A stretch of 64,000 bases of DNA from an uncultured Bacteroidales bacterium (GCA_902776835.1 CACYRK010000022.1:1-64000); one strand, 5' to 3'. Positions 1 to 9,371 are shown, counted from the stretch's first letter. Program-made: numbers and translations. Notes: generated from the sequence alone by a model not told the origin.

Positions 1-2
1 AA

Positions 3-83
3 CTAACTGAAATACAGACAACAGCAGAATGCCCTATCTCACAAGAATTGGGTAAGGGGCTTATGCGCTTGTTTTCAAGTTAA
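3..83 (+). CDS. Possible C-terminal fragment of an upstream gene
   Basis: One forward frame is open from the window edge to a TAA at 81-83 (26 codons), while the other two forward frames stop within the first ten bases. The peptide ends in MRLFSS and is not recognised. It may be the tail of a gene that begins outside the window, or chance. It is followed by about 65 bp of non-coding sequence before the promoter of the next gene. Confidence 0.25.
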   Translation, partial: LTEIQTTAECPISQELGKGLMRLFSS

Positions 84-123
84 ATGAAAGTGCCGTGTAG
101 GAGCGTAAGTTCAGCCCGGTTTT

Positions 124-155
124 TTTGATGGTTTGGGAATTATTCTGTAACTTTG
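124..155 (+). promoter_or_regulatory. Bacteroidetes-type promoter for the acyltransferase operon
   Basis: TTTG at 124-127 and TAACTTTG at 148-155 match the Bacteroides -33/-7 consensus with a 20-nt gap. Transcription would start near 160, giving a leader of about 70 nt before the ATG at 234. Confidence 0.7.
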
Positions 156-233
156 CCATTTGATAGCCGGCAAGGACTGCCGCCCATGCTGGCACAGTTT
201 CGAAACATTCATTATTAGCAAGATAAAGCGACT

Positions 234-1409
234 ATGGAAGAGAATAAGTTAGTCATTCCGGCCGAGTATGCCGATATCAGTCCCATCTCGGACAAGGATT
301 TTCACAATGCAATGTCGATAATGGTCGAGGAGCCCATGTTTCAGCATGTGGTGAAGATGCTTCTGCCCAACTACAAGTTCAGCGACCTCAAGCATGTGCT
401 GCTGAGCCTGAACAGCAAGCAGGAGTTCCAAACGCGCATCATGCTGCCGTTTATGGAGGGGCTGCTTGCACGCACCACCACCGAACTGACCCACAGCGGG
501 CTCGATACGGTGGACCCGGAGTTCCCTAACCTGTTTATCACCAACCACCGCGACATCGTGCTCGACGCCGCGCAACTGTGCTACATCTTGCTCAAGAACG
601 GGTTCCGCTCGTGCGAGATTGCCATCGGCAACAACCTGCTCATCTACGACTGGATCAACAAACTTGCCCGCCTCAACAAGAGTTTCATCGTCAAGCGCAA
701 CCTGGGCCGCATCCAGACGCTGCAGGCCGCCATCCAACTCTCGGGCTATATGCACTTCACCATCACGCAAAAGCGCGAGTCGATATGGCTGGCACAGCGC
801 GAGGGCCGCTGCAAAGACAGCAACGACCGCACCCAGGAGAGCCTGATGAAGATGCTCACCTACGGCAACCGCGACGTGAGCATCGTCGAGAGCCTCAAGG
901 AACTCAACCTCACGCCCATAGCCATCAGTTATGAGTATGACCCGAACGACTACCTCAAGGCTCAGGAGTTCCTGATGAAGGACAAGAACCCCAATTGGAA
1001 AAAGGACGCCGACGACGACCTGGAGTCGATGCGCACCGGCATTGCCGGCCACAAGGGCCATGTGCACTACGCATTCAGCCAGTGCATCAACGACGAACTC
1101 GACAAGATTCCCGAGGACCTCGACAAACTGCTGATTATCAGGCGTATATGCAACATCGTTGACCATGCAATTCATGCTAACTATAAGATATTCAAAACCA
1201 ACTATATAGCACACGACATCCTCTTCGACAACAAGGATTTTGCCGACCGCTACACAGCCGACGACAAGCAGGAGTTCCTCGAGTACCTGTCGAAGCAAAT
1301 CGACAAGACGAAGATTAAACTCAGCGAGTTTGACCGTTACTACATGTTCAACAAGATGTTGCAGATGTACTCCAACCCGCTGACCAACCAGATTGAGGCT
1401 CTGAAATGA
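234..1409 (+). CDS. 1-acyl-glycerol-3-phosphate acyltransferase-like protein
   Basis: Glycerolipid acyltransferase superfamily member (391 aa) that probably moves an acyl chain onto a glycerophospholipid or related acceptor at the inner membrane. The usual acyltransferase blocks are visible in order: NHRDIVLD at residues 104-111 (catalytic His105), FIVKR at 151-155, the REGR block at 189-192 and a TPIAISYEYDP segment near 226. The His-to-Asp spacing differs from the canonical HX4D (Asp at +2 and at +6). No clear transmembrane helix is seen. The stop overlaps the next ATG by 4 bp, so the two genes are probably translationally coupled. The exact acceptor cannot be told from the sequence. Confidence 0.8.
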   Translation: MEENKLVIPAEYADISPISDKDFHNAMSIMVEEPMFQHVVKMLLPNYKFSDLKHVLLSLNSKQEFQTRIMLPFMEGLLARTTTELTHSGLDTVDPEFPNLFITNHRDIVLDAAQLCYILLKNGFRSCEIAIGNNLLIYDWINKLARLNKSFIVKRNLGRIQTLQAAIQLSGYMHFTITQKRESIWLAQREGRCKDSNDRTQESLMKMLTYGNRDVSIVESLKELNLTPIAISYEYDPNDYLKAQEFLMKDKNPNWKKDADDDLESMRTGIAGHKGHVHYAFSQCINDELDKIPEDLDKLLIIRRICNIVDHAIHANYKIFKTNYIAHDILFDNKDFADRYTADDKQEFLEYLSKQIDKTKIKLSEFDRYYMFNKMLQMYSNPLTNQIEALK

Positions 1410-2581
1410 TTATCGCCTGGATTCCGCTCATCATCGCCATTGCCACCAATGGCGCGATAGATTGGGCCATATTCTACCGGCTGCGCCGCAGCGGCCACCA
1501 GGGCTTGGCCATCACCCACCTGGTGCTGGCCATCGCGCTGCACGTCATGCTCATTGTCGCCCTGGCGATGCCGCACACAAGCAACACCAGTTTTGTGATG
1601 CTGATGTGGGCGCTCTTTATCTTCTTTGCCTTCTATGTGCCGAAATACGTGGGTCTGCTCATCAGTTGGCCGTCGCACCTGTTGCGCAAATGGCCGCGCG
1701 TGGCGCGCGCCTTCCACTGGTGCGGCACGGCAGTGGCAGCGGTGATTTTCGGCGCTATGTGGTGGGGAGCCTTGGTAACCCCGCACCGCATCGCCGTGGA
1801 GCAGGTGACGGTAGAGAACCCGCGCCTGCCGGCGGCCTTCGACGGTTACCGCATCGTGCAGTTCAGCGACGCACACCTGGGCACCTACCTCAACGACACC
1901 ACCGCGGCCAGCGCCTGGGTCGACACCATCAATGCCTTGAAGCCCGACGTGATAATGTTCACCGGCGACCTGGTGAGCCGCATCACCAGCGAGGCGGCAC
2001 CCTTCGAGACGGTGCTGCGACGCCTGCACGCGCCCGATGGCGTGTACTCCATCCTGGGCAACCACGACTACGACGACTATGCGCACCTCAGCGCCGAGGA
2101 GCGTGTGGCCGACCACCGCGCGCTCTGCGAGTTGGAGACCCGCATGGGCTGGAAACTGCTGCTCAACAGCCACGACTGGCTGGTGCGCGGCACCGATAGT
2201 GTGCTGGTGGTGGGCGGCGAGAACTATGGCGAGGGCCACTTCATCAACTATTGCCAACTCGACAGCGTGAGCCTCGCGGCACCGCGCGACCACTACACCA
2301 TCATGCTGCAGCACAACCCGCGGCAGTGGCGCGAGCAAGTGGTGAGAGGCAGCAAACTGCCCGTCGACCTGATGCTCAGCGGACACACCCACGCCATGCA
2401 GATCATGCTAAAACTGGGCAACTGGCGTTTCTCGCCATCGCAGTGGGTGTACAATGAGTGGGGTGGCAAATACCAGGAGGGCAACCAGACGCTCTACGTC
2501 AACATCGGCGTGGGCATGGTGGGCGTGCCCATGCGCATCGGCGCAACGCCTGAGATAACTCTTATCACCTTAAAAAGGTGA
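1406..2581 (+). CDS. Membrane-anchored metallophosphoesterase
   Basis: Calcineurin-like phosphoesterase (391 aa). Residues 1-125 hold several hydrophobic helices. The catalytic domain then shows FSDAHLG (Asp155, His157), GDL (Asp188), GNHD (219-221) and a late GHTH motif, the complete two-metal site of the family. This YkuE-like layout is often linked to envelope lipid or UDP-sugar hydrolysis, but the substrate is not evident here. It begins inside the upstream acyltransferase (ATGA overlap), which supports a lipid or envelope role by context. The last codons and stop lie inside an 18-bp perfect hairpin. Confidence 0.85.
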   Translation: MIIAWIPLIIAIATNGAIDWAIFYRLRRSGHQGLAITHLVLAIALHVMLIVALAMPHTSNTSFVMLMWALFIFFAFYVPKYVGLLISWPSHLLRKWPRVARAFHWCGTAVAAVIFGAMWWGALVTPHRIAVEQVTVENPRLPAAFDGYRIVQFSDAHLGTYLNDTTAASAWVDTINALKPDVIMFTGDLVSRITSEAAPFETVLRRLHAPDGVYSILGNHDYDDYAHLSAEERVADHRALCELETRMGWKLLLNSHDWLVRGTDSVLVVGGENYGEGHFINYCQLDSVSLAAPRDHYTIMLQHNPRQWREQVVRGSKLPVDLMLSGHTHAMQIMLKLGNWRFSPSQWVYNEWGGKYQEGNQTLYVNIGVGMVGVPMRIGATPEITLITLKR

Positions 2582-2592
2582 TAAGAGTTATC
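2554..2592 (+). terminator. Perfect 18-bp hairpin overlapping the stop codon
   Basis: Bases 2554-2571 and 2575-2592 are perfectly complementary with a 3-nt AAA loop. The metallophosphoesterase stop codon (2579-2581) lies in the right arm. There is no T-tract after it; the 7-mer array starts at once. It is probably a terminator or 3'-end stabiliser. Confidence 0.6.
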
Positions 2593-2733
2593 TAGATTAT
2601 AGATTAGAGATTATAGATTAGAGATTAGAGATTAGAGATTAGAGATAACAGATAACAGATGACAGATAACAGATGACAGATGACAGATAACAGATAACAG
2701 ATGACAGATAACAGATAACAGATGACAGATTTT
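2593..2733. repeat. Array of about 20 degenerate 7-bp units
   Basis: The array begins as (T/G)AGATTA units (2593 onward) and drifts to CAGATAA/CAGATGA units, keeping the 7-bp register. It fills most of the space between the metallophosphoesterase and tex. The same TAGATTA unit recurs at 34399, 37698 and, inverted, at 38201. Confidence 0.9.
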
Positions 2734-2781
2734 AGGTTTAGATTTTAGATTTAAGATTTAAGTTTTATACTGATTATAGAT

Positions 2782-4911
2782 ATGAACGACAGTATTGCCA
2801 AACTCATCTCGCAGGAGTTGAGCATTCCTCTCAACCAGGTTGTCGGCACCACGCGCTTGCTCGACGACGGTGCGACCATACCCTTTATCAGCCGCTACCG
2901 CAAGGAAGCCACCGGCTCGCTCGACGAGACGGCCATCCAGTCAATCGACCAGCGCCTGAAGTATTACCACGAGTTGGAAAAGCGCCGCGCCACCATCCTC
3001 AAGACCATCGAGAGCCTTGGGCAACTCACCCCTGAGTTGGCAGCGCGCATCAACGCCTGCTGGGATGCCACGGTGCTCGAGGATATCTACCTGCCTTACA
3101 AGCCCAAGCGCAAGACGCGCGCCGAGGTGGCACGTCAGCACGGCCTGGAGCCGCTGGCAAAAATCATCATGGCGCAGAAGGGCGACGACATCGAGGCACG
3201 CGCGGCACGCTTTGTGACCGACGAGGTGCCCGACATCGACGCCGCCATCGCCGGGGCGCAGGACATCATCGCCGAGTGGGTGAGCGAGAACGAGGCGGTG
3301 CGCCGCTCGGTGCGCAAGTCGTTCAGCCTCGACGCAGTGCTCAACTCGCACTACGTCAAGGGCAAGGAAATTGAGGGCCGTAACTACGAGGCTTACTACG
3401 AGTTTTCGCGCAGGCTCAAGAGCACGATGTCGCACCAGTTGCTGGCCATCCGGCGCGGCGAAAAAGAGGGCTTCCTGCGCGTGAGCATCGACATCGACGA
3501 GGCCCGCGCCCTGCGCAACATCAGCCGCATCGTGGTCAAGGGCACCAACGAGGCATCGCAGTTGGTCGACGAGGCCGCCGAGGACAGTTACAAGCGCCTG
3601 CTCAAGCCGCAAATCGAGAGCGAGTTTGCCGCCCAAGCGCGTGTGAAGGCCGACGACGAGGCCATCAACCTCTTCGCGCAGAACGTGAGGCAGTTGCTCT
3701 TTGCTCCGCCGCTTGGCCGCAAGCGCATTCTGGCCGTCGACCCGGGATTCCGCACCGGATGCAAGGTGGTGTGCCTCGACGAGCAGGGCAACCTGCTCCA
3801 CCACGACGTGATTTATCCCGTGGCACCGCACCACGACGTGAAGGGTGCCACCGAGACCATACGCACGCTCGTCGACCGCTACAACATCGACGCTTTCGCC
3901 TTGGGCAACGGCACTGCCAGCCGCGAGACTGAGCAGTTCCTGAAACGGCTGCGGCTCGACCGACGAGTCGAGGTGCACGTGGTGAGCGAGAGCGGAGCGT
4001 CGATCTACTCGGCTTCGAAGATTGCGCGCGACGAGTTTCCCGACTACGACGTGACGGTGCGCGGCGCCGTGTCGATAGGCCGACGCCTGCTCGACCCGCT
4101 CGCCGAACTGGTGAAAATCGACCCCAAGTCGATAGGCGTGGGGCAATATCAGCACGACGTGGACCAGACGCGCCTGCGCGACGCGCTGCAATACACCGTC
4201 GAGAGTTGCGTGAACAGCGTGGGCGTCGACATCAACACCGCCAGCAAGGAACTGCTCACCTATGTGGCTGGCGTGGGACCCGTGCTGGCGCAGAACATTG
4301 TCAACTACCGCGCCGAGCATGGCGCCTTCGCCTCGCGGCGCGACATCCTGAACGTGCCCAAACTCGGCCCGAAAACATTTACCCAAGCGGCCGGCTTCCT
4401 GCGCGTTCCCACCAGCGACAACCCATTGGACAACAGCGCGGTGCACCCCGAGCGCTACGACCTGGTAAACCGCATGGCCAAGGACTGCGGATGCACAGTG
4501 CAGCAACTGATTGCCGACCGCGAAATGCGCAACAAAATCGACCTGAAGCGCTACGTGAGCGACACCGTGGGCATGCCCACACTCAACGACATCATGCGCG
4601 AACTCGAAAAGCCTGGGCGCGACCCGCGACAGGGCGTCGCCGGAGTGGAGTTTGACGAAAACATCACCAAAATCGAGCATCTGAAGCCCGGCATGGTGCT
4701 TAACGGCCTGGTGACCAACATCACACAATTTGGCGCCTTTGTCGACATCGGCGTGCATAAGGAGGGACTGGTGCACATCTCGCAGATGCGCATGCGGCGT
4801 GGCGACAACCCTAGCAGGGTGCTGAAAATCAACCAGGCAGTGCGCGTGCGCGTGGTGTCGGTCGACATCGACCGCCAGCGCATCGCCTTGAGCATGAAAG
4901 ATGTGGATTAA
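2782..4911 (+). CDS. tex: Tex family RNA-binding transcription accessory protein
   Basis: Tex (709 aa, the usual length) is a cytoplasmic nucleic-acid-binding protein related to eukaryotic Spt6 that affects transcription and RNA handling. The N-terminal helical part carries the typical TIPFISRYRKEATG segment. A YqgF/RNase H-like domain follows near 310-440 (ILAVDPGFRTGCK), then a helix-hairpin-helix region near 480-560 (LLTYVAGVGPVLAQNI) and a C-terminal S1 domain from about 640 (GMVLNGLVTNITQFGAFVDIG). The ATG at 2782 follows the 7-mer array and an AT-rich leader. The MBL-fold gene starts 9 nt downstream and is probably co-transcribed. Confidence 0.95.
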   Translation: MNDSIAKLISQELSIPLNQVVGTTRLLDDGATIPFISRYRKEATGSLDETAIQSIDQRLKYYHELEKRRATILKTIESLGQLTPELAARINACWDATVLEDIYLPYKPKRKTRAEVARQHGLEPLAKIIMAQKGDDIEARAARFVTDEVPDIDAAIAGAQDIIAEWVSENEAVRRSVRKSFSLDAVLNSHYVKGKEIEGRNYEAYYEFSRRLKSTMSHQLLAIRRGEKEGFLRVSIDIDEARALRNISRIVVKGTNEASQLVDEAAEDSYKRLLKPQIESEFAAQARVKADDEAINLFAQNVRQLLFAPPLGRKRILAVDPGFRTGCKVVCLDEQGNLLHHDVIYPVAPHHDVKGATETIRTLVDRYNIDAFALGNGTASRETEQFLKRLRLDRRVEVHVVSESGASIYSASKIARDEFPDYDVTVRGAVSIGRRLLDPLAELVKIDPKSIGVGQYQHDVDQTRLRDALQYTVESCVNSVGVDINTASKELLTYVAGVGPVLAQNIVNYRAEHGAFASRRDILNVPKLGPKTFTQAAGFLRVPTSDNPLDNSAVHPERYDLVNRMAKDCGCTVQQLIADREMRNKIDLKRYVSDTVGMPTLNDIMRELEKPGRDPRQGVAGVEFDENITKIEHLKPGMVLNGLVTNITQFGAFVDIGVHKEGLVHISQMRMRRGDNPSRVLKINQAVRVRVVSVDIDRQRIALSMKDVD

Positions 4912-4920
4912 CGACCGCTG

Positions 4921-5634
4921 ATGACTGTCACGGCCATAGGACATAGCGGATTTGCCATCGAGACGGGCGACGTGACACTCGTCTTCGACTATTACATCGA
5001 CCCCGCCGGTGCTATCGACGACATCCTGAGCCGGGCGCAGCGCCTCTACGTGCTAGTGTCGCACAGCCACCGCGACCACCTGAACCCCGACATCTTCGGC
5101 TGGCACGCACGCTACGGCGTCACGCAATACATCATTGCCAACGAATGCCGCCGCAAACTCAAGCGCGCTATGGACCTTACGGCCCACCCCATTACCTACA
5201 TCCATCACGACGAGGACTGGAGCGACGGCCGCGTGACGGTGCACGCCTTCGACTCGACCGACGTGGGACTGTGCTATATGGTCACTGCTGATGGCCGCCG
5301 CATTTTCCATGCCGGCGACTTCACGTGCTGGCACTTCAGCGAAGAGTGCGACGAACAGGCCGTGCGCAAAGCCAAGGGCGACTTCCACGCCATTCTGCGC
5401 CGCATCGTCGCCCACTGCCCGCACCTCGATGTGGCGATGTTTCCCGTGGTGCCGAACATCGGCGGCGACTGGGCCTACGGGGCGCGCGAATTCCTGCGCA
5501 GCGTCAGCGTCGACCACTTCATCGCCATGCACACCTGGGGCCGCGACCGCGAAGCCGCACAATTCGCCCTCTACCAAAACCCCGACCACGGCACATGCCA
5601 TCTCCTCCCCCCATCCACCCCCCTCAGCATATAA
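4921..5634 (+). CDS. MBL-fold metallo-hydrolase
   Basis: Metallo-beta-lactamase-fold protein (237 aa) with SHSHRDHLNP near residue 47 (the HxHxDH metal site) and an AGDFT motif near 125 that would supply the bridging Asp. It resembles UlaG/YtkL-type soluble hydrolases, not lactamases. No signal peptide is seen, so it is probably cytoplasmic. Substrate unknown. It lies 9 nt after tex and ends before a hairpin that separates it from the converging gene. Confidence 0.8.
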   Translation: MTVTAIGHSGFAIETGDVTLVFDYYIDPAGAIDDILSRAQRLYVLVSHSHRDHLNPDIFGWHARYGVTQYIIANECRRKLKRAMDLTAHPITYIHHDEDWSDGRVTVHAFDSTDVGLCYMVTADGRRIFHAGDFTCWHFSEECDEQAVRKAKGDFHAILRRIVAHCPHLDVAMFPVVPNIGGDWAYGAREFLRSVSVDHFIAMHTWGRDREAAQFALYQNPDHGTCHLLPPSTPLSI

Positions 5635-5654
5635 AATTGGTGAGAAGCAGAGAG

Positions 5655-5690
5655 GAGGGTGTGTCATATAACCTCATTATGACACCCCTC
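5655..5690. terminator. Hairpin between converging genes
   Basis: GAGGGTGTGTCATA (5655-5668) pairs with TATGACACCCCTC (5678-5690) with one bulge. Its place between the converging MBL-fold and HTH genes suggests a bidirectional terminator, although there is no clear T-tract. Confidence 0.5.
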
Positions 5691-5724
5691 TGAAACGGCA
5701 CATGTGGGCCGCTGGCGACAGGGT

Positions 5725-5973
5725 TTACTTGCTGTTTTCGAGGATTTCCTGGGCCATATCCAGGATTTTGGAGTCGTCGAGAGTGACGTAGCCGCCATCG
5801 GGACCCGGCTCAATGTGAAGGCCCATGTTCTCACCGGCATCATAGTTGGTGCCGCCAAAGTAGTTGCGAACAGTTTGTACCGAGAGGTTGAGTTTGTCGG
5901 CAATGACATGAATCGACCCCTCGGGTAATTGGTTTTTGATTTCTCTCAACTTGTTGAAAGTGATTATTCTCAT
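5725..5973 (-). CDS. Small helix-turn-helix DNA-binding protein
   Basis: 82-residue protein. Residues 12-40 (GSIHVIADKLNLSVQTVRNYFGG) look like a helix-turn-helix that reads the major groove, followed by a short acidic tail with a glycine-rich turn (EPGPDGGYV). Similar small DNA-binding proteins are common in Bacteroidales but their targets are not known to me. It starts 26 nt after the PAP2 gene and may be the last gene of the bat transcription unit or be expressed alone. Confidence 0.7.
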   Translation of the reverse strand: MRIITFNKLREIKNQLPEGSIHVIADKLNLSVQTVRNYFGGTNYDAGENMGLHIEPGPDGGYVTLDDSKILDMAQEILENSK

Positions 5974-5998
5974 CGCAATATATTGTGTTTTAATGTTT

Positions 5999-6673
5999 TC
6001 AACTTAAAGTCACTGCTGCTGCAGTGAGCATTATCACCAGTAGGTTAAACCCCAATCCGAGCATCATCCATTGCGCATGGCGCTTGGTGAACTCGAGAGT
6101 CACGTCGGCGAAGAAGCGACGCTTCAGCCAACTGAAGATTGCCCAGGCGACCCATCCGGCCAGCGTGCCGACGATGATGCCACCGAGGATGTCGCCGGGA
6201 TAGTGCACGCCCAGGTAGATGCGGCTGTAACTCTGCAGCAAGGCCCACAGGAGCATCACCACGAGCAGGGCGCGGTTTTTCATCACGCTGCCCAGCGCCA
6301 CAGCCACGGCAACCGAATTGGCGGCGTGGCTCGACGTGAAGCCATACATGCCACCGCGGTAGTCGTTAAGGATGTGGATGGTCGACATCAAGTCGGTATT
6401 GTGCGACGGTCGCGGCCGGCACACCGTGTGCTTGATCAGCCCCGACGACAGTTGGTCGGCAATGAGCACGGCAAGCCCAATCAGCGCCACCACGAGCAGC
6501 GTCTGTTTCCATCCCAGGCGCGACAGCATAATCAGCAGCACGACGGCGGGAAACACCCACGACATCATGCTCGACACCATCCACATCACATGGTCGAAGT
6601 AGAGGGCGTGCATGCTGTTGAGCGCGGTGAACGCCTGCACATCCACATTATGTAAATATTCTATAACTTCCAT
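5999..6673 (-). CDS. PAP2 superfamily membrane phosphatase
   Basis: Polytopic lipid phosphatase (224 aa). The three-part PAP2 signature is complete: KHTVCRPRP at 81-89, SSH at 114-116 and SRIYLGVHYPGD at 150-161, with hydrophobic helices around them and a sixth at the C-terminus. The family removes phosphate from undecaprenyl pyrophosphate, phosphatidylglycerophosphate or lipid A at the outer face of the inner membrane. Which substrate is used here is open. It follows batE by 37 nt, and that gap holds short GCATT-type repeats. Confidence 0.85.
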   Translation of the reverse strand: MEVIEYLHNVDVQAFTALNSMHALYFDHVMWMVSSMMSWVFPAVVLLIMLSRLGWKQTLLVVALIGLAVLIADQLSSGLIKHTVCRPRPSHNTDLMSTIHILNDYRGGMYGFTSSHAANSVAVAVALGSVMKNRALLVVMLLWALLQSYSRIYLGVHYPGDILGGIIVGTLAGWVAWAIFSWLKRRFFADVTLEFTKRHAQWMMLGLGFNLLVIMLTAAAVTLS

Positions 6674-6710
6674 ATTAATCGTGCATTATGCATTCCGCAT
6701 TGTGCATTAA

Positions 6711-7478
6711 CTAAATTATCTCGATATCGCTGGAGTTAATCCAGGCCTTGCGGTTGTCGCCGGTGCGCACATTTATCCACTTGTCGCTCTTGCTGGCCAC
6801 TGAGTCGAGGATGGTGACTTTGAATCCCACCCCCAGCGTGAAAGCCACCTCGGTGGTGTCTTTGGGCATGCGCGGAGCGGTGCTGAGCGTTGCCGGCGCG
6901 GCCATGACGATAGCCTTGTCGTGGGCCGTCGAGCGGGTGTACACATAGTGGGCACACACGTTGCACAGCACACACAGGACAAGCATCGTCAGTGCGCCAA
7001 AGAATCCCAGTTTGCGCCATCGCAGTTGGTCGGCAAATACATAGAGCGCCACGCCGCCCATGAGCAGCAGCAGCGTGATGATGCCCCACACGGCCCAAGT
7101 GTTGCTCGAGAGGCGGCACACCACGTTCGAGAGTTTGTCGGCAAAGTAGGTCGAGCCATGGTCCTCGCTGATGGCGGCGCGCTCGCGCACAAACTCCAGG
7201 TTGTAGCGCGCGTCGCGGTTGCCGGGGTCGAGAGCCAGGGCGCGCTCATAGCACAAGATGGCGTGCCCCATGTCCTTGAGTTTATAGTAGGCATTGCCCA
7301 TGTTGTAGTAGACGTCGGTCGACGTGCCCTGTTGTTTCACGGCCTGTTGCCACAGTTGCAAGGCGCGGTTATAATCTTCGTGGGCATAGGCCTGGCGCGC
7401 CTCCTCGGTGAGCGACGGGGCAGCAAGCATATGCAGCGCGGTGAGTGCTATGATGAGTAATGATGCAAAGCGTGTCAT
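6711..7478 (-). CDS. batE: BatE: TPR and SH3-like membrane protein
   Basis: 255 aa. A signal peptide (residues 1-19) is followed by TPR helices at about 23-90 (YYNMGNAYYKLKDMGHAI), two transmembrane segments near 125-175 and a bacterial SH3-like domain at about 195-255 ending in WINSSDIEII. This is the usual BatE layout from the Bacteroides aerotolerance operon, whose members are thought to form an envelope complex needed under stress. It overlaps batD by 4 bp. Confidence 0.85.
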   Translation of the reverse strand: MTRFASLLIIALTALHMLAAPSLTEEARQAYAHEDYNRALQLWQQAVKQQGTSTDVYYNMGNAYYKLKDMGHAILCYERALALDPGNRDARYNLEFVRERAAISEDHGSTYFADKLSNVVCRLSSNTWAVWGIITLLLLMGGVALYVFADQLRWRKLGFFGALTMLVLCVLCNVCAHYVYTRSTAHDKAIVMAAPATLSTAPRMPKDTTEVAFTLGVGFKVTILDSVASKSDKWINVRTGDNRKAWINSSDIEII

Positions 7479-9367
7479 GAGTCGGTGGTTTTTTTACGTT
7501 TCACATTCTCCAGATTGTCGATTAGCGCAGAAGCCTGGTCGAAGACTGCCGCCATGTCGTGGTCGGCCAGTTCGGGAGCGTACTGTGCAAACTCGCACTT
7601 GTCGAGCAGGTCGATGGCCTGTGCTCGCAGTTGCTCGTCGACGCCGTAGGCCTCGAGTTCGGCCTGGATGTTGTCCTTGCTCAGTTCGCTCACCGGAATG
7701 GTGAGTTTGTCGCTCATGTATCCCCACATGGCCTTGAGCAATTCGGCATAGAAGGCATTGCTGTTGCCGCTGCGCAGGTGCTGGCGCACCACTTTCAGCC
7801 GGCGCATGGCCACCTTGCTTGCTCGCTTGGTGCGCATGCGCGACTCGTCGGCCCGCTCACGCAGCCGCTTGCGGTAGAAGAGCAGCAGCGCCACCAGCAG
7901 CACGATGGGAATCAGGTAGCAATACCAATAGTACCACTCCTTGACCAGATAGCGATGCGTGTGCGACAGGTCCAGGTCGCCGCCCTTGATGGGACGCACG
8001 TCCATGTGCTTGAGGCGATAGTGGTTCGACGGCTCGCCCTTGCCCTTGGCCACGTTCACCTTGCGGGCAGCGATGTTGATGGTCTCGTACTGGCCCGTTT
8101 CGGGATTGAAGAAGGTGAACTTGCTGGCCGGAATCTCAAAGGTGCCCACATATTGCGGGATGAACGTGTAGTCGACCTTTACGGTGCCGCTCATGTCGCC
8201 GCCACCGGGGTTCACCGTGGCTTTCAGCGTGGGGTCGTAGACGTCGAACTGGTCGGGCATCGTCACTTGCGGTGCCTTGATGTACTTGATGTTGCCCGAG
8301 CCTTCGATGATATAACTGTAGGTAGCGGCCTGATAGGTCTTGAGGTTGTCGGGCAGCGTGGTGCGCACCTTGAAGTTGCCCACGGCGCCGGTGAATGATT
8401 CCGGCTTGGGCTCGGGCAGCGGCAGCACGTTCACCGTCTGGCTGTTGCTCGACACCTGGAGTTCACGCTCCACAGGGCGGCCAATAGCCTGTCCGAGAGC
8501 GCGATAAATCTCGTATTGCACCACATTCACGTCGTAGTTACCTGACTTGATGGTCAGTGCGCCCGACTGTTGCGGATAGAGGATGCACTGCTTGAGCACA
8601 GCCACCTTATACTTTTGTCCGTTGAGCACCTCGTCGCGGTTGAGCACCGGCTGCATGGGGATTTCCTCAATCAGGAAGCCGTCGAACGACGGTTGCAGCG
8701 TGGGCACAAACTTCGACACCTGATACTTGGTGTAAAGTTTGATGGTGCAAACCACGGCCTGCTGCTCGTAGACACGCGGCTTGTTGAGTTCGATGCGCAC
8801 CATCAAGTCGCCGGGCTTCACGTCGCGGTCGGCGCTTTGCGTGAAAGCGTCGTCGTATTGCGGTCCGCCACTGGGCAGCGGAGGATAGGCTTGCGACTGC
8901 GGCGATGTCGACATCACGGTCACAGTGAGCGAATTGCTCTTCATCGAGCGGCCGTCGACCTTGATGGTTGCGGGCGGGAACGACAGTCGTCCCTGTCGCG
9001 ACGCCTTGTAGGTGCACACATACTCGACGGTCTTTCCCGACACGTTTTCGCTCTTCACCTTCTTGCCGTTGATAATCACCACGCTCGACGAACTGGTGTA
9101 TCCAGCGGTCTGCATGTGGGTGTAGACGCATTTCGCGCCATCGACGTGCGGTGGCGTGAAGTCGCTGCCCTCGCCGCCCACGAGCGTGTAAATCACATGA
9201 AACGACTCGCCCTGCTCGACCAGCGACGGCGCCGTGCCTCGGAACGAGGCCTCGGCCCACGCCACCGCAGAGCCCGCGACCACAAGTGCCGCGGCCAGCA
9301 GCAGGCGTGCGAGCCGGTGAGTGCTGTATCCTGTTTGTTTCAATCTTTTCATCTTACCAAAGTACAA
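7475..9367 (-). CDS. batD: BatD envelope protein
   Basis: 630 aa. Signal peptide around residues 17-38, then a long periplasmic part made of beta-rich modules (the first covers about 40-155), and a transmembrane helix near 475-495 followed by an Arg-rich cytoplasmic segment and a helical C-terminal tail. Length and topology fit BatD (the oxygen-tolerance family). Its place between batC and batE and the 4-bp overlap with batE support the call. Molecular function is not established for the family. Confidence 0.9.
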   Translation of the reverse strand: MYFGKMKRLKQTGYSTHRLARLLLAAALVVAGSAVAWAEASFRGTAPSLVEQGESFHVIYTLVGGEGSDFTPPHVDGAKCVYTHMQTAGYTSSSSVVIINGKKVKSENVSGKTVEYVCTYKASRQGRLSFPPATIKVDGRSMKSNSLTVTVMSTSPQSQAYPPLPSGGPQYDDAFTQSADRDVKPGDLMVRIELNKPRVYEQQAVVCTIKLYTKYQVSKFVPTLQPSFDGFLIEEIPMQPVLNRDEVLNGQKYKVAVLKQCILYPQQSGALTIKSGNYDVNVVQYEIYRALGQAIGRPVERELQVSSNSQTVNVLPLPEPKPESFTGAVGNFKVRTTLPDNLKTYQAATYSYIIEGSGNIKYIKAPQVTMPDQFDVYDPTLKATVNPGGGDMSGTVKVDYTFIPQYVGTFEIPASKFTFFNPETGQYETINIAARKVNVAKGKGEPSNHYRLKHMDVRPIKGGDLDLSHTHRYLVKEWYYWYCYLIPIVLLVALLLFYRKRLRERADESRMRTKRASKVAMRRLKVVRQHLRSGNSNAFYAELLKAMWGYMSDKLTIPVSELSKDNIQAELEAYGVDEQLRAQAIDLLDKCEFAQYAPELADHDMAAVFDQASALIDNLENVKRKKTTDS

Positions 9368-9371
9368 CTGT

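Noticed and set aside
249..1298. Long reverse frame opposite the acyltransferase
   Set aside because: It is the antisense shadow of a GC-rich gene with clear motifs on the forward strand; the peptide has no recognizable domain.
2941..4944. 667-codon reverse frame opposite tex
   Set aside because: Shadow of tex, His/Val/Leu-rich without motifs; typical for high-GC antisense frames.
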